Part shown: positions 17,946 to 27,860 of the stretch, in pieces
Layout: every line of letters begins with the position of its first letter
How positions within the stretch are numbered: position 1 is the stretch's first letter
Origin: Phyllobacterium brassicacearum
Lineage (GTDB): Bacteria > Pseudomonadota > Alphaproteobacteria > Rhizobiales > Rhizobiaceae
Reading direction: 5' to 3'
Assembly: GCF_003010955.1 (NCBI RefSeq)
Contig: NZ_PGGO01000005.1
Coordinates: 186,001-250,000 of the forward strand
Length of the DNA: 64,000 nucleotides
Position numbers and translations under genes: made by a program
Notes under the pieces: model-generated
What the model saw: the letters and a program-made list of their open reading frames with translations, nothing else
Databases searched by the model: none
What the model was told of the DNA's origin: nothing

Positions 17946-20054
17946 ATGCGTCCATCACTGCTTGATCCCCTCTTCGCGTCCGTTCGATCCCTTTCCGGCA
18001 TTGGTCCGAAAGTGTCGGGTCTGCTTGCCACGCTGCTTGGCACACAGCCCCCTGGCACCGAGCCGCGCGTTGGCAATCTCGTCTACCTGCCGCCACACAG
18101 CGTGATCGATCGCCGAAATCGGCCTGGCATCGCCTATGCACCTGAGGGTGCAATTGTCACGCTGGAAGTGCGTATCGACCGCCACCAACCTTCTCCGAGC
18201 GGGCGCAGCAATGTTCCGTATCGCGTCTACGCCCATGACGATACCGGTGAAATCGGGCTGACTTTCTTTCATGCCAAGCAGGCATGGCTCGAAAAAATCA
18301 TGCCGGTGGGTGAAACCGTTATCGTTTCAGGCAGGATGGAATGGTTCAATGGCCGCCCGACCATGGTCCATCCTGATCACGTCACCAGCATCGAAGACGC
18401 TGCAACGCTCCCATTGGTCGAGCCTGTCTATCCGCTAACTGCGGGGCTTTCCCCCAAAGTGCTGGCACGCGGCGTTCAGGAAGCGCTCGCCAAGACGCCG
18501 GAAATGCCCGAATGGATCGATCCGCCAATCCTCAAGGAGTTCAAGCTGCCGTCGCACGCCCAAGCGCTGCAGACGTTGCATAATCCGCAAGATCCGGGCG
18601 ACATCGCTCTGGATCATCCAGCACGGCAGCGGCTTGCCTATGACGAATTTCTTGCTGGTCAACTGGCTCTTGCGCTTGTCCGGCAAAGAACAAAGCGGCT
18701 TTCCGGGCGGAAACTCGAGGGTGATGGCCATCTAAGGGCAAAAATCGTCGAGGCACTGCCATACACTTTGACGAACAGCCAGAGCCAGGCGATCAAGGAA
18801 ATCATTGCGGATCTGCGCCAAGGCGAGCGCATGCTGCGATTACTTCAAGGCGATGTCGGCTCCGGTAAAACTGTCGTCGGCCTGATGGCGATGGCGCACG
18901 CCGCAGAAGCTGGCGGTCAATCGGCACTGATGGTGCCAACCGAGGTGCTGGCGCGGCAACACTTCGCAACGATAGCACCTTTGGCCGAGAAGGCAGGTTT
19001 GCGTGTCGCGCTGCTCACCGGCCGCGAAAAGGGCCGCGAGCGCGAAGAGATTCTGGAAGGACTGCGCTCAGGTGCCGTTCATATTATAGTCGGCACACAC
19101 GCCCTGTTTCAGGAAAAGGTCAACTACCACGATCTGGTGCTCGTGATCGTCGATGAACAGCATCGTTTTGGCGTCCACCAGCGCCTGCTGCTGACCTCCA
19201 AGGGCACCGCGCCGGACATGCTGGTCATGACGGCCACGCCCATTCCCCGCACGCTGGTGCTGACTGCGTTCGGCGATATGGACGTTTCGAAACTCACGGA
19301 AAAGCCGGCCGGTCGCAGGCCGATCACCACCGCCATACTTCCAATGGAACGGCTCAGCGAGCTCGTTGACCGTATGCACACGGCTATTTCCGACGGGCAG
19401 AAGATCTACTGGATCTGTCCGCTCGTTGAGGAGTCGGAGCTCGTGGATCTCGTATCAGCCGAAGAACGCTTCGAATCGCTGAAACCGCTGCTCGGCGAAC
19501 GGATAGGTCTGGTCCACGGCCGCATGACCGGTCCAGAAAAGGATGCGGCGATGCTCGCCTTCAAAAGTGGCGAGACGCGCCTGCTTGTAGCGACCACGGT
19601 CATTGAAGTCGGGGTCGACGTTCCTGACGCAACGATCATCGTCATCGAGCATGCCGAGCGCTTCGGTTTGGCCCAGCTGCACCAGCTGCGCGGGCGCGTC
19701 GGACGTGGTGACAAGCCCTCGACCTGCATTCTACTTTACAAGGGGCCGCTCGGCGAGGTCGCTCAGGCCCGGCTCAAGATTATGCGCGAGACCGAAGATG
19801 GATTCCGCATCGCGGAGGAAGACCTGAAGCTGCGCGGTGAAGGCGAGCTTCTCGGCACGCGGCAGTCGGGCACGCCCGGATTTCGCCTAGCAAGCATCGA
19901 AGCCCATCAGGAATTTCTGGAAATCGCCCGCAAGGATGCCCGCTATATTCTGACGCGCGACCCTGAATTGCAGAGTGCGCGCGGCGAAGCCCTGCGCATT
20001 CTGCTTTATTTGTTCGAACGCGACGAAGCCGTCCGGCTCTTGCGAGCCGGCTAA
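17946..20054 (+). CDS. recG: ATP-dependent DNA helicase RecG
   Basis: A 702-residue branch-migration helicase that remodels stalled forks and Holliday junctions. An N-terminal OB-fold wedge domain (about 60-170) precedes the helicase core: Walker A LQGDVGSGKTVVGLMA near residue 300, box DEQHRFGVHQR near 405, TATPIPRTL and the C-terminal QLRGRVGRGD. Full length. It is divergent from sdhE and convergent with glmS; copy 2 of the palindromic repeat separates it from glmS. Confidence 0.97.
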   Translation: MRPSLLDPLFASVRSLSGIGPKVSGLLATLLGTQPPGTEPRVGNLVYLPPHSVIDRRNRPGIAYAPEGAIVTLEVRIDRHQPSPSGRSNVPYRVYAHDDTGEIGLTFFHAKQAWLEKIMPVGETVIVSGRMEWFNGRPTMVHPDHVTSIEDAATLPLVEPVYPLTAGLSPKVLARGVQEALAKTPEMPEWIDPPILKEFKLPSHAQALQTLHNPQDPGDIALDHPARQRLAYDEFLAGQLALALVRQRTKRLSGRKLEGDGHLRAKIVEALPYTLTNSQSQAIKEIIADLRQGERMLRLLQGDVGSGKTVVGLMAMAHAAEAGGQSALMVPTEVLARQHFATIAPLAEKAGLRVALLTGREKGREREEILEGLRSGAVHIIVGTHALFQEKVNYHDLVLVIVDEQHRFGVHQRLLLTSKGTAPDMLVMTATPIPRTLVLTAFGDMDVSKLTEKPAGRRPITTAILPMERLSELVDRMHTAISDGQKIYWICPLVEESELVDLVSAEERFESLKPLLGERIGLVHGRMTGPEKDAAMLAFKSGETRLLVATTVIEVGVDVPDATIIVIEHAERFGLAQLHQLRGRVGRGDKPSTCILLYKGPLGEVAQARLKIMRETEDGFRIAEEDLKLRGEGELLGTRQSGTPGFRLASIEAHQEFLEIARKDARYILTRDPELQSARGEALRILLYLFERDEAVRLLRAG

Positions 20055-20065
20055 GCTTGTTTCAG

Positions 20066-20108
20066 CGCAATTCCGGACGGAAAACCGGTTCTCACTTTTC
20101 CTGGAATG
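20066..20108 (-). repeat. 44-bp palindromic intergenic repeat, copy 2 (inverted)
   Basis: Inverted relative to the other two copies. It contains CGCAATTCC, GGAAAACCGGTTC and TTTTCCTGGAAT, which can fold into a hairpin. It sits in the 57 bp between the convergent recG and glmS stops, where it may also serve as a bidirectional terminator. Confidence 0.85.
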
Positions 20109-20111
20109 GCC

Positions 20112-21935
20112 CTATTCCACCGTTACCGATTTGGCCAGGTTGCGCGGCTGATCCACATCGGTGCCCATGAACACGGCTGTGTAATAGGCCAGCATCTGGA
20201 TCGGCAGCGCATAGATGATCGGCGCGATGATCTCGGGTGTGTTCGGTAAAACGATGGTGTGCATCGTCTTCAGCGTGCTGGCAGCCGCTCCCTTCTCATC
20301 GGTGATGAGAATGATCTTGCCGCCGCGCGCCGCTACTTCCTGCATGTTAGAAACGGTTTTCTCGAACCAGCGGTCATAGGGCGCGATGACGATCACCGGC
20401 ATTGACTCATCGATCAGCGCAATCGGACCGTGTTTGAGCTCGCCTGCTGCATACCCTTCCGCGTGGATGTAGGAGATTTCCTTGAGCTTCAGGGCACCCT
20501 CAAGAGCCAGCGGGAAACTGGTGCCGCGACCGAGATAGAGCACATGTTTGACCTGGCTGAGATCGCGGCTGATCGTCTCGATCTGTTCTTCCAGCCGCAG
20601 CGCCTGATTTGCATAGCGCGGTATTTCGGAGAGCTCGCGCACAAGCTGGCGTTCTTCTTCCTCGTTGATGGTACCGCGCATCTTGCCAGCGGCGACGGCC
20701 AATGAAGCCAGCACCGACAATTGGCAGGTGAATGCCTTGGTTGAGGCAACGCCGACTTCTGGTCCGGCAAGGGTCGGGAAAACGGTGTTGGACTCGCGGG
20801 CCATTGTCGATTCCCTGACATTGACGATGGTCCCGATCGACAGTCCTTGCTGTTTGCAATAGCGCAGAGACGCCAGTGTATCGGCCGTTTCCCCCGACTG
20901 CGACACGAACAGCGCAAGGCTGTCCTTGGACAGTGGCATTTCGCGATATCGGAATTCTGACGCCACATCGATATCAACGGGCAGCCGGGCAATATGTTCG
21001 AACCAGTACTTGCCGACTAGGCCGGCATAATAGGCTGTGCCGCAGGCCGAAGCCGCGATCCGGTCGATCTTGGCGAAGTCGACGGGAGCGCTGCCTGCCC
21101 GGATCGTACCTTTGGAAAAATCCAGATAGTACGCCAGCGTGTGCGAAATAACTTCGGGCTGTTCATGGATTTCCTTTTCCATGAAATGCCGGTGATTGCC
21201 CTTGCTGACCAGAAATGCGGTCCCGGCCGATTTCTGAACGGGACGGTCGACGGTTACGCCTGTCTCATCGTAAATTGTCACGCCACTGCGGGTCAACACG
21301 GCCCAGTCACCGTCCTCCAGGTAGGATAGGCTGTCCGTGAATGGCGCGAGCGCAATGGCATCCGATCCCAGATACATCTCACCATCGCCGTAGCCAACGG
21401 CCAAAGGCGGACCGTTGCGGGCGGCGACAAGCAGGTCGTCCTCGCCCTTGAACATGATGGCGATGGCAAAAGCGCCCCGCAGCTGCGGCAATGTCTGGCG
21501 AACCGCCTCAATTGCATCAAGACCGCGATCCATGGCCCGCGTCACCAGATGTGCAACGGTTTCCGTATCTGTCTCGGTCTCGAAAACATAGCCATCTTTC
21601 TCGAGCATCGCGCGCAACTCGGCGAAATTCTCGATGATGCCGTTGTGAATGACGGCGAGGCGGGGCGTTGTGTGCGGATGGGCGTTGCGCACTGTCGGCG
21701 CGCCATGGGTCGCCCAGCGTGTATGGCCAAGACCGATCGTTCCGCCGAGCGGATTTTCCTTCAGCAGATTATCGAGATTTACCAGCTTTCCCTCGGCGCG
21801 CCGGCGGTCAAGCACACCGCTCTCGAGAGTGGCGACCCCGGCAGAATCATAGCCGCGATATTCCAGCCGCTTGAGCGCGTCCACAAGCAGTGGCGCAACC
21901 TGTTCCCGCCCGATAATTCCTACGATCCCGCACAT
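20112..21935 (-). CDS. glmS: Glutamine--fructose-6-phosphate aminotransferase (isomerizing)
   Basis: A 607-residue enzyme making glucosamine-6-phosphate, the first committed step to UDP-N-acetylglucosamine for peptidoglycan and lipopolysaccharide. MCGIVGIIG gives the N-terminal nucleophile Cys2 of the glutaminase domain; two SIS domains follow (ACGTAYYAGLVGKYW near 300, LGRGTSFPLALEGALK near 470), and the end DQPRNLAKSVTVE is canonical. No glmS ribozyme is seen upstream, as expected outside Gram-positives. It follows glmU by 109 bp, placing two consecutive pathway enzymes together. Confidence 0.97.
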   Translation of the reverse strand: MCGIVGIIGREQVAPLLVDALKRLEYRGYDSAGVATLESGVLDRRRAEGKLVNLDNLLKENPLGGTIGLGHTRWATHGAPTVRNAHPHTTPRLAVIHNGIIENFAELRAMLEKDGYVFETETDTETVAHLVTRAMDRGLDAIEAVRQTLPQLRGAFAIAIMFKGEDDLLVAARNGPPLAVGYGDGEMYLGSDAIALAPFTDSLSYLEDGDWAVLTRSGVTIYDETGVTVDRPVQKSAGTAFLVSKGNHRHFMEKEIHEQPEVISHTLAYYLDFSKGTIRAGSAPVDFAKIDRIAASACGTAYYAGLVGKYWFEHIARLPVDIDVASEFRYREMPLSKDSLALFVSQSGETADTLASLRYCKQQGLSIGTIVNVRESTMARESNTVFPTLAGPEVGVASTKAFTCQLSVLASLAVAAGKMRGTINEEEERQLVRELSEIPRYANQALRLEEQIETISRDLSQVKHVLYLGRGTSFPLALEGALKLKEISYIHAEGYAAGELKHGPIALIDESMPVIVIAPYDRWFEKTVSNMQEVAARGGKIILITDEKGAAASTLKTMHTIVLPNTPEIIAPIIYALPIQMLAYYTAVFMGTDVDQPRNLAKSVTVE

Positions 21936-22044
21936 GCAAAACTCCGATGCCCCAAGTTTTTATCTTGCTCCCGCCTATGGCAAATTGGCGCCCGCGGAAA
22001 GTCACATTCCATTGCGCAATCTTGCATGAACCGGGGAGACCGAT

Positions 22045-23406
22045 CTAGTCCACCTTCTTGGCTAGTTTTTGCGCTGCATAACGCGCGCGCAACTGCACCG
22101 CCCGGCCTTCCTTGACCTCCTGCCGCGCACGGCCAAATGCCAGTGCATCCGCAGGCACATTTGCCGTGATCACGCTTCCGGAGGCGATATAAGAATTGTC
22201 GCCAATGGAAACGGGCGCAACCAGCGAACTATTAGACCCGACGAAGACATTGGCTCCGATCTCGGTCAGGGCCTTGTTGTACCCGTCATAGTTGCAGGTG
22301 ATCGTACCTGCGCCGACATTTGCTTCCGCGCCCACAGTCGCGTCGCCGATGTAAGTCAAATGGCTGATCTTGGCGCCTATGCCGATCTTTGCGTTCTTTA
22401 CTTCAACGAAATTGCCCACTTTTGCCTTGGCCGCGAGATCGGCGCCGGGGCGCAGACGACCGTAGGGGCCCACGGTAGCGTTTGGTCCGACTTTCGCGCC
22501 TTCCAGATGCGAGAAGGCGTGAATGATGGCGCCACTGGCAATCGAAACGCCGGGGCCGAACACAATGTTCGGCTCAAGGATCGCATCGGCTTCAATGAGG
22601 GTATCGTGAGCAAAGAACACGGTTTCTGGCGCCTGCATGGTCACACCCGCCAGCATCATGGCGCGGCGTTTGCGATTTTGCCAGATCGCTTCGGCTTCCG
22701 CGAGCTCGGCACGCGTATTGATGCCAATCACATTGTCCGGTGATATCTCGATCGCGATAACGGATTTGCCATCGGCATTGGCAATTTCGACGACGTCCGT
22801 GAGATAGTACTCGCCCTTGGCATTGTTATTCGTGATCTTGCCAAGCAGCGCCAGTGCACTGTCGCCGCGCAAAGCCATGAGCCCGCCATTGCAAAAGCCG
22901 ATATTCTTTTCGGCGTCGCTCGTGTCTTTCTCCTCGCGAATCGCAATCAGCCGCCCGTCCTGCTCGATAAGCCGGCCATAACCGTGTGGATTGTCGGGCC
23001 GAAATCCCATCACCACGACGTCCGCTCCGGAGGCGAGCTTTGCCCTCGCCTGTTCTAGCGCTGCTGTTTCGACTAACGGCGTGTCGCCAAATACCACCAG
23101 CACATCATCATAACCGGCATCAATGGCATTGCGAGCGGCAAGCACCGCATGGCCCGTGCCAAGCCGTTCGGTCTGCTCATGAACGCTGACGTTGGAAACG
23201 ACGGCGCGAACGGCGGCTTCGACCTTCTCAGCGCCGCGGCCGACCACGAGAGCGATGTCGCTGCCCCCTGCTCCATGCACCGCCTTGGCGACATGGGCGA
23301 CAATCGGCAGCCCGGCTATCGGGTGCAGGACTTTAGGCAGCGCGGATTTCATGCGGGTACCCTCACCGGCAGCGAGAATAACCGTGAGGCAGGAACGTTG
23401 GGTCAT
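22045..23406 (-). CDS. glmU: Bifunctional UDP-N-acetylglucosamine pyrophosphorylase / glucosamine-1-phosphate acetyltransferase
   Basis: A 453-residue enzyme carrying out the last two steps to UDP-GlcNAc. The N-terminal uridylyltransferase shows [20 protein letters not shown] (residues 7-26), and the C-terminal half is a left-handed beta-helix built from hexapeptide repeats (for example [18 protein letters not shown]). The catalytic region [11 protein letters not shown] and TYIGDATVG is present. Full length. It precedes glmS in the same direction and is preceded by ccdA. Confidence 0.97.
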   Translation of the reverse strand: MTQRSCLTVILAAGEGTRMKSALPKVLHPIAGLPIVAHVAKAVHGAGGSDIALVVGRGAEKVEAAVRAVVSNVSVHEQTERLGTGHAVLAARNAIDAGYDDVLVVFGDTPLVETAALEQARAKLASGADVVVMGFRPDNPHGYGRLIEQDGRLIAIREEKDTSDAEKNIGFCNGGLMALRGDSALALLGKITNNNAKGEYYLTDVVEIANADGKSVIAIEISPDNVIGINTRAELAEAEAIWQNRKRRAMMLAGVTMQAPETVFFAHDTLIEADAILEPNIVFGPGVSIASGAIIHAFSHLEGAKVGPNATVGPYGRLRPGADLAAKAKVGNFVEVKNAKIGIGAKISHLTYIGDATVGAEANVGAGTITCNYDGYNKALTEIGANVFVGSNSSLVAPVSIGDNSYIASGSVITANVPADALAFGRARQEVKEGRAVQLRARYAAQKLAKKVD

Positions 23407-23493
23407 CTTCAGACTTCCAGATCAGGTTCGTAGGGGCAATATTGCGCCGGACAATGGCACGAATTGGTTTCCAACAAGGTAACTTTCGCCTGT

Positions 23494-24240
23494 TTAGCCG
23501 AGTTGGCCAAGGATGGGAAATGTTTCGAGGAGCCAGAACGAGAATGTCTGCAAGCCGCCAGTGAGGAACAGGACGCCTGTCAGGACCAGCAATCCTCCCA
23601 TGACTTTTTCTACCTTGCCGAGATGGGCACGGAACCTTGTGAGGAAGCGCATGAACATGCCGGAAAACAGGGCGGCAACGATGAAAGGAATACCAAGCCC
23701 AAGCGAATAGATCGCCAGCAGCAAGGCGCCGTCGGCAACCGTATCCCGCGCACCGGCAAGCGCCAGAATCGGTCCGAGCACCGGTCCGATACACGGTGTC
23801 CACCCGAATGCGAAGGCAAGGCCCATGACATAGGCGGCGAATGGATTGGCTGGAGTACCTTGTGCCTGGAATCTTGCCTCACGCGACAAGAATGCCAGCC
23901 TGAAGACACCAAGGAAATTCAGTCCCATCAGGATGATAACGACGCCTGCAACGATGGCGATTTCCTGCTGCCACATCCGCAGAAAGCTGCCAATCGTCGA
24001 CGCTCCTGCTCCGAGCAGCACAAAAACGGTTGAAAAGCCGAGAACAAAGCAGAACGATGACAGCAGCAGCGCCTGCCGCACCGGTGAAACTCGTGCGGCA
24101 GTGCCATCCGAGCGGAAATCCTCCACCGTGACGCCAGCCATGTAGCACAGATAAGGCGGAACCAGCGGCAGGACGCAGGGCGAGAGAAACGACAATGCTC
24201 CGGCGCCGGCAGCGGTCAGATAGGAAACATCAAGCGCCAT
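23494..24240 (-). CDS. ccdA: Cytochrome c biogenesis protein CcdA (DsbD-like thiol transporter)
   Basis: A 248-residue inner-membrane protein with six membrane segments that passes reducing equivalents from cytoplasmic thioredoxin to periplasmic thiols. Both redox cysteines are in their motifs: SPCVLPLVPPYLCY near residue 20 and GWTPCIGPVLGPILA near residue 145. The chosen start is ATG 24240 (MALDVSYLTAAG). The open frame extends to 24687, but that extension is antisense to tRNA-Lys and is spurious. It is followed by glmU on the same strand. Confidence 0.92.
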   Translation of the reverse strand: MALDVSYLTAAGAGALSFLSPCVLPLVPPYLCYMAGVTVEDFRSDGTAARVSPVRQALLLSSFCFVLGFSTVFVLLGAGASTIGSFLRMWQQEIAIVAGVVIILMGLNFLGVFRLAFLSREARFQAQGTPANPFAAYVMGLAFAFGWTPCIGPVLGPILALAGARDTVADGALLLAIYSLGLGIPFIVAALFSGMFMRFLTRFRAHLGKVEKVMGGLLVLTGVLFLTGGLQTFSFWLLETFPILGQLG

Positions 24241-24522
24241 TTGCGCTCCTTCATGCTTTTCTGCGTTTGGCCGTGCAGTAAGCCGAATCCTGACGGAATT
24301 CCAATCACCTTTTCGCCAGTTCAACGGACAAAACGCCGGTCTCGTTGTTTGTTCCTCCGAGGCCACGGGCATGAATATCGGTTGTTTCGAACAAAAATTA
24401 GCGGAACGAGCCCAAACAAGCCTTTTTGTTGCGGAAACTCTACACAATAGCTGTTGACCGATTGGCAAGTCGCACCTATGTTCCGCCGCACTTCCCGAGG
24501 CCACCGAACTGGCTTCGCTTGG

Positions 24523-24598
24523 GAGCGCGTAGCTCAGCCGGTAGAGCAACTGACTTTTAATCAGTAGGTCCAGGGTTCGAATCCCTGCGCGCTCACCA
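24523..24598 (+). tRNA. tRNA-Lys (anticodon UUU)
   Basis: A 76-nt cloverleaf with acceptor stem GAGCGCG/CGCGCTC, D-arm GCTC...GAGC, anticodon stem ACTGA/TCAGT around loop CTTTTAA (anticodon TTT), T-arm CAGGG-TTCGAAT-CCCTG and an encoded CCA end. Confidence 0.97.
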
Positions 24599-24633
24599 AA
24601 ATTTCCAAAGAAAACAATACAATAGCAGCGCCG

Positions 24634-24649
24634 TTGGCCCTCGGGCCAA
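24634..24649 (+). terminator. Hairpin downstream of tRNA-Lys
   Basis: Stem TTGGCC/GGCCAA with a CTCG loop, 36 nt after the tRNA. No T-run follows, so it may be a processing or weak termination signal. Just beyond it GGGTTCA occurs twice within 24668-24685. Confidence 0.3.
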
Positions 24650-24705
24650 AATAGCAATTCAAAAAACGGGTTCATATTTGGGTTCACGGGGGAAAATGCC
24701 CTGCC

Positions 24706-24933
24706 CTATGGCAAAAGCGTCAGGTAGGTCTGGCTGAGATTCGCAATGGCCGCCAGAACGCAGCCAATCCAGCCAATATGGTATTGCCGAAGCCCGATAT
24801 ACCGTTCAAGCGGCGACATTCCCTTGATTGTCTGTTCCTGCCATTTCACGCCAAAACTGCCCCAGTACAGGATTACCGCAGAAAGCAGCCCTGTCGCCTG
24901 ACTGATCAAATTCACTATTGTTTCGTGCGTCAC
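24706..24933 (-). CDS. Small membrane protein of unknown function (GTG start)
   Basis: A 75-residue protein not recognised as any family. The GTG at 24933 has a perfect AAGGAG seven bases upstream, which decides the start; a longer frame to 25026 lacks such a site. Two hydrophobic stretches are seen, roughly residues 6-24 (SQATGLLSAVILYWG) and 52-70 (HIGWIGCVLAAIANLSQTYL), separated by a charged loop, so a two-helix inner-membrane protein is likely. It lies alone between tRNA-Lys and the broken DUF1254 gene, with a strong palindrome about 130 bp upstream. Confidence 0.6.
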   Translation of the reverse strand: MTHETIVNLISQATGLLSAVILYWGSFGVKWQEQTIKGMSPLERYIGLRQYHIGWIGCVLAAIANLSQTYLTLLP

Positions 24934-25064
24934 GTCGAATCTCCTTTGCTTCGAAGATTTCAGTGAACGCCGAACGCCATAGCGGACACAATGCCGCCAG
25001 ACGTTCACCCCCGCCAATGCTTGCATGTGGAAAAGTCAGCAGATTTGCCGAGTTTCGGCACTTA

Positions 25065-25078
25065 TCCGAAATTTCGGA
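25065..25078. promoter_or_regulatory. Palindromic operator-like site
   Basis: TCCGAAATTTCGGA is a perfect 14-bp palindrome; CTT-N on its left and N-AAG on its right extend it to 22 bp. A second dyad, TGCCGAGTTTCGGCA (near-perfect), lies at 25047-25061, and TCGGCA recurs at 25082-25087. The cluster precedes the small membrane protein gene at 24706-24933 and follows no other start, so it most likely controls that gene. Confidence 0.45.
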
Positions 25079-25176
25079 CAAGTCGGCACAGATATAAAAA
25101 ATTTAGATGTCACGCCAGCGCAAGACCTGACGCTCGGCGCGAACTCGACCCGAAAAGGTTGGGATGCGCCACCCCG

Positions 25177-26547
25177 TCAGTTGACGATTTTAGGTTCTGG
25201 TCGCGGCCACGTTCCCTTGACGATGCCTTCCCCTGGGCCATACATCCGCATCATCATGAAGAAGGGACCATCTGGCGTCGGCAGCCAGTTCTTGCCCTTG
25301 CCGGGGTCTGTCTTGCTCAGCGTGATAATGACGCCGCCATTCTCGTCCTTGACCAGACCCTCGGTGCGGTCCCCGATGGAATATCGGTCGATGGCATTGT
25401 CGACCAGCAGGCGCTGCGGGAGATTGTACATCGTCAACGACCAGAATTGCGAAACTGGCGGTGCCTCTTTGAACGCCAGCTCATAGGATTTGGTACCATC
25501 GAGCGGCTTGCCGTCCTTGTCGGTCTGGTATGAGAAGTAGACGGCGTCCTGTTCGTTCTGGCCGTAGATGCCGATCATCGCTCCGATCGCCCGCGACTCG
25601 TAGTCGCCCTTGAGATACTCGCGCGATCCGAACAGCCCTATGTTGTCCTTGTTGGTCACGACACGATCATTGAGTTTCTTGAGCGCGGCATCGATGCCAG
25701 CCTGGATTGCCGCAGCGGTTTCTTTGCCCACCTTGGCAGCATCAAAAGGCTTGCCAACGCCGATACCAATGGCGGCAAACCGCTTCAGCGCATCCGTGTC
25801 GGCCGGATTTGGCTTCGCGTGACCAAGCAGGAAATTCAGATATCCAATAGGCAGGGCTCTTCGCCAGTTCCTCGTGCCAGACGGGGAAGTCCAGTTCTGG
25901 CGCAGGTGCGGGCGGCTTCTCGGCCATAAAGGCGCTTAACGGCGTGAAGCGGTAACCCCGCTGCACCTCCCGGACCTTCGGAATGTCCGCCGTGCCATTG
26001 ATACCTGTGCGAGTTAGCGTGCCAACAAAGTCGGTTTCCGAACGGAATACTTGGTCGATACCTTCTGGAGGTTCACCCATCCAGTCGGGCCCCGCAAACA
26101 GGTACGTGCACCCTTCGTCCCGGTCAGCCGGGATCCTGGACTTCCGATAATAGAGTGTAGAGATCGACCCACTGGAAAACGTTGTAGCGCCCTTCATCAA
26201 TGTCAGGCGTTTCAAAAACGATCGGCTCGCGACGCAAATCCAGCCAAGCCCATGAATAGGTCGTATCGTTGTTGGGCGTGACGATGTCCAGATCGGCAGG
26301 TGTTGCTGCGCGGGCATAGTGACGGTACTGGCCGAACCCGCCGATATATCCGGGGAAACGTCGCATCCTGTGTCTGGGTATAGAGCGTCTGGTAGCCATA
26401 GAGCATCGGGTAGGCGAAGACGTAGGCATCTTCCGCAATCTTCGTCACCTCCGGGCCCGAAAGGGACTGGGCGCTCGCAATCGTCGAAACGACGGGTGCC
26501 ACGAGCAAGCTGGCCGTCATCAAGAATGCTAATGATATCTGTCGCAT
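25177..26547 (-). pseudogene. Frameshifted DUF1254/DUF1214 secreted protein
   Basis: Joined across frames, the region encodes a complete DUF1254 plus DUF1214 protein of about 456 residues. The intact start MRQISLAFLMTASLLVAPVV is a signal peptide, followed by AEDAYVFAYPMLYGYQTLY. The frame then changes three times, near 26353, near 26140 and near 25860, each time by one extra base (or two missing). At 26352-26355 four G replace three (TTTCCCCGG for TTTCCCGG on the coding strand), and near 25860 one extra A in GCGAAGAGCC. The C-terminal DUF1214 part (25177-25731) is intact, ending WLPTPDGPFFMMMRMYGPGE. Either a recent pseudogene or uncorrected sequence errors; function of the family is unknown. 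Confidence 0.85.
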
Positions 26548-26704
26548 GGGGCCCCTCCGAACCTGCTGAACAACGAAGTCGGCTCGGGTGAGAGTCTGTC
26601 ACAGTCCTCGATCTCTGGAAGTGCGTTACGGTAAATGCGACCCCGCATACCGATTGCATGAATCAAATCGGCCCAGTTTTGACGGACCGGAGACGACGGC
26701 TTTC

Positions 26705-27643
26705 CTATGAAACGGCATTGGCGCGGACATTACCGATCAAGCCGAAATCGCGATTCCCATTGCTTGGGGCGAAGACGCGGATCGCCTTTTCTCGGATGCG
26801 GAAATGGGCGGGAGTCCATGTTGTCAAATCGCCGTCGGTGTTCACCGCACGCGGCTTGCTCGTCTTGACGATGACCTCGGTGGTGCGAAAGGCCCGCACA
26901 TCATCCCATTTGCCGTGGGTACCCTTGCGCAGGCTCGGCAGGAGCGCCAGAAGCCGCCACCAGTGGTCGACTTCGAGACTGTAAAAATCCAGGCGGCCAT
27001 CGTCGGCCGTAGCTGTATGCTCGACAGTCATCCCGCCACCATAGTGCCGACCGTTGCCAACGGACACCTGCATCGTCCTGATCTCTTCCACCGACCCGTC
27101 ATGCTCGACATAGGCGGTGAATACCCTCGAGCGCGCCAGCAGCCGGGCAGCTACGATGGCGTAGCCCAGCTTTCCCCAACGCTTTTTGGCTTTCTCGGTG
27201 AGTTCGCCGGCCAGTTCCGCACTGAAGCCGATGCTGGCAACGTTGAAGAACAGGTGATCGTTAACCTCGCCAAGATCGATGGGTTGCGGCTCGGTTGACA
27301 GGATCAATCTGGCTGCATCGTGCGGGTCGGCCGGAATGCCGATGGTGCGGGCGAAATCATTGGCTGTGCCGAGAGGAAGAACGCCGAGCGGAAGGCCGGT
27401 TTCGACGAGGCCCGCAGCTGCTGAGTTCAATGTACCGTCGCCGCCGCCAATGATCACCAGATCGCAGGCATCACGCATGCGGGAGATGACATCAGATAGG
27501 GTTTCGCCGTCCGTGGGTGCCGCATCGACAAGTGTTAGTCCACCAGACTCAAGCATTTCGCGGACAGGTGCTATCGGTCTCCTGCCGCTGCGGGCGTTTG
27601 GATTGACAATGAAGAGCGCGCGCTTCCGTAACGTACCTGCCAT
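26705..27643 (-). CDS. Diacylglycerol kinase-family lipid kinase (YegS/BmrU-like)
   Basis: A 312-residue cytoplasmic lipid kinase. The catalytic-domain motif IIGGGDGTLNSAAAGL lies near residue 62, and VLPLGTANDFARTIGIP, the substrate and nucleotide loop, near 85. The start MAGTLRKRALFIVNPNARSG at 27643 has AGGTAGGTTG upstream and the NPNARSG phosphate-binding loop in its family position; the open frame to 27805 was rejected. Members phosphorylate diacylglycerol, sphingosine or phosphatidylglycerol, and the lipid here is unknown. It diverges from the DUF2270 gene. Confidence 0.88.
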   Translation of the reverse strand: MAGTLRKRALFIVNPNARSGRRPIAPVREMLESGGLTLVDAAPTDGETLSDVISRMRDACDLVIIGGGDGTLNSAAAGLVETGLPLGVLPLGTANDFARTIGIPADPHDAARLILSTEPQPIDLGEVNDHLFFNVASIGFSAELAGELTEKAKKRWGKLGYAIVAARLLARSRVFTAYVEHDGSVEEIRTMQVSVGNGRHYGGGMTVEHTATADDGRLDFYSLEVDHWWRLLALLPSLRKGTHGKWDDVRAFRTTEVIVKTSKPRAVNTDGDLTTWTPAHFRIREKAIRVFAPSNGNRDFGLIGNVRANAVS

Positions 27644-27860
27644 CAACCTACCTTTTCCGTTGCGTGCTGTGATTCTAGAGCCTCGCAGGTGGGTGTGCGA
27701 TTGTGGCAATACAAGGAACGGCAGTCTCGCGTTGTCCCTCTTGCGCGGCGACGTATGGTCAGGGTTCATGACCATAAGCGCCGATTCTTGGCTAACGCCA
27801 AGCAATCGGAGGCATTTTCGTGTAAAATCAAAAGGGCGGAACGTTTGCTGGGAGGCGGAT

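Noticed and set aside
24668-24685. Repeated GGGTTCA downstream of tRNA-Lys as an integrase attachment site
   Set aside because: Too short, and no integrase gene or tRNA 3'-end duplication is present in the window.
24241-24687. N-terminal extension of the ccdA reading frame
   Set aside because: It is antisense to tRNA-Lys and gives the well-known false peptide AGIRTLDLLIKSQLLYRLSY seen when tRNA complements are translated.
27279-27860. Long upstream extension of the DUF2270 frame
   Set aside because: It runs through the divergent lipid-kinase gene; the GTG at 27861 has its own GGGAGG site.
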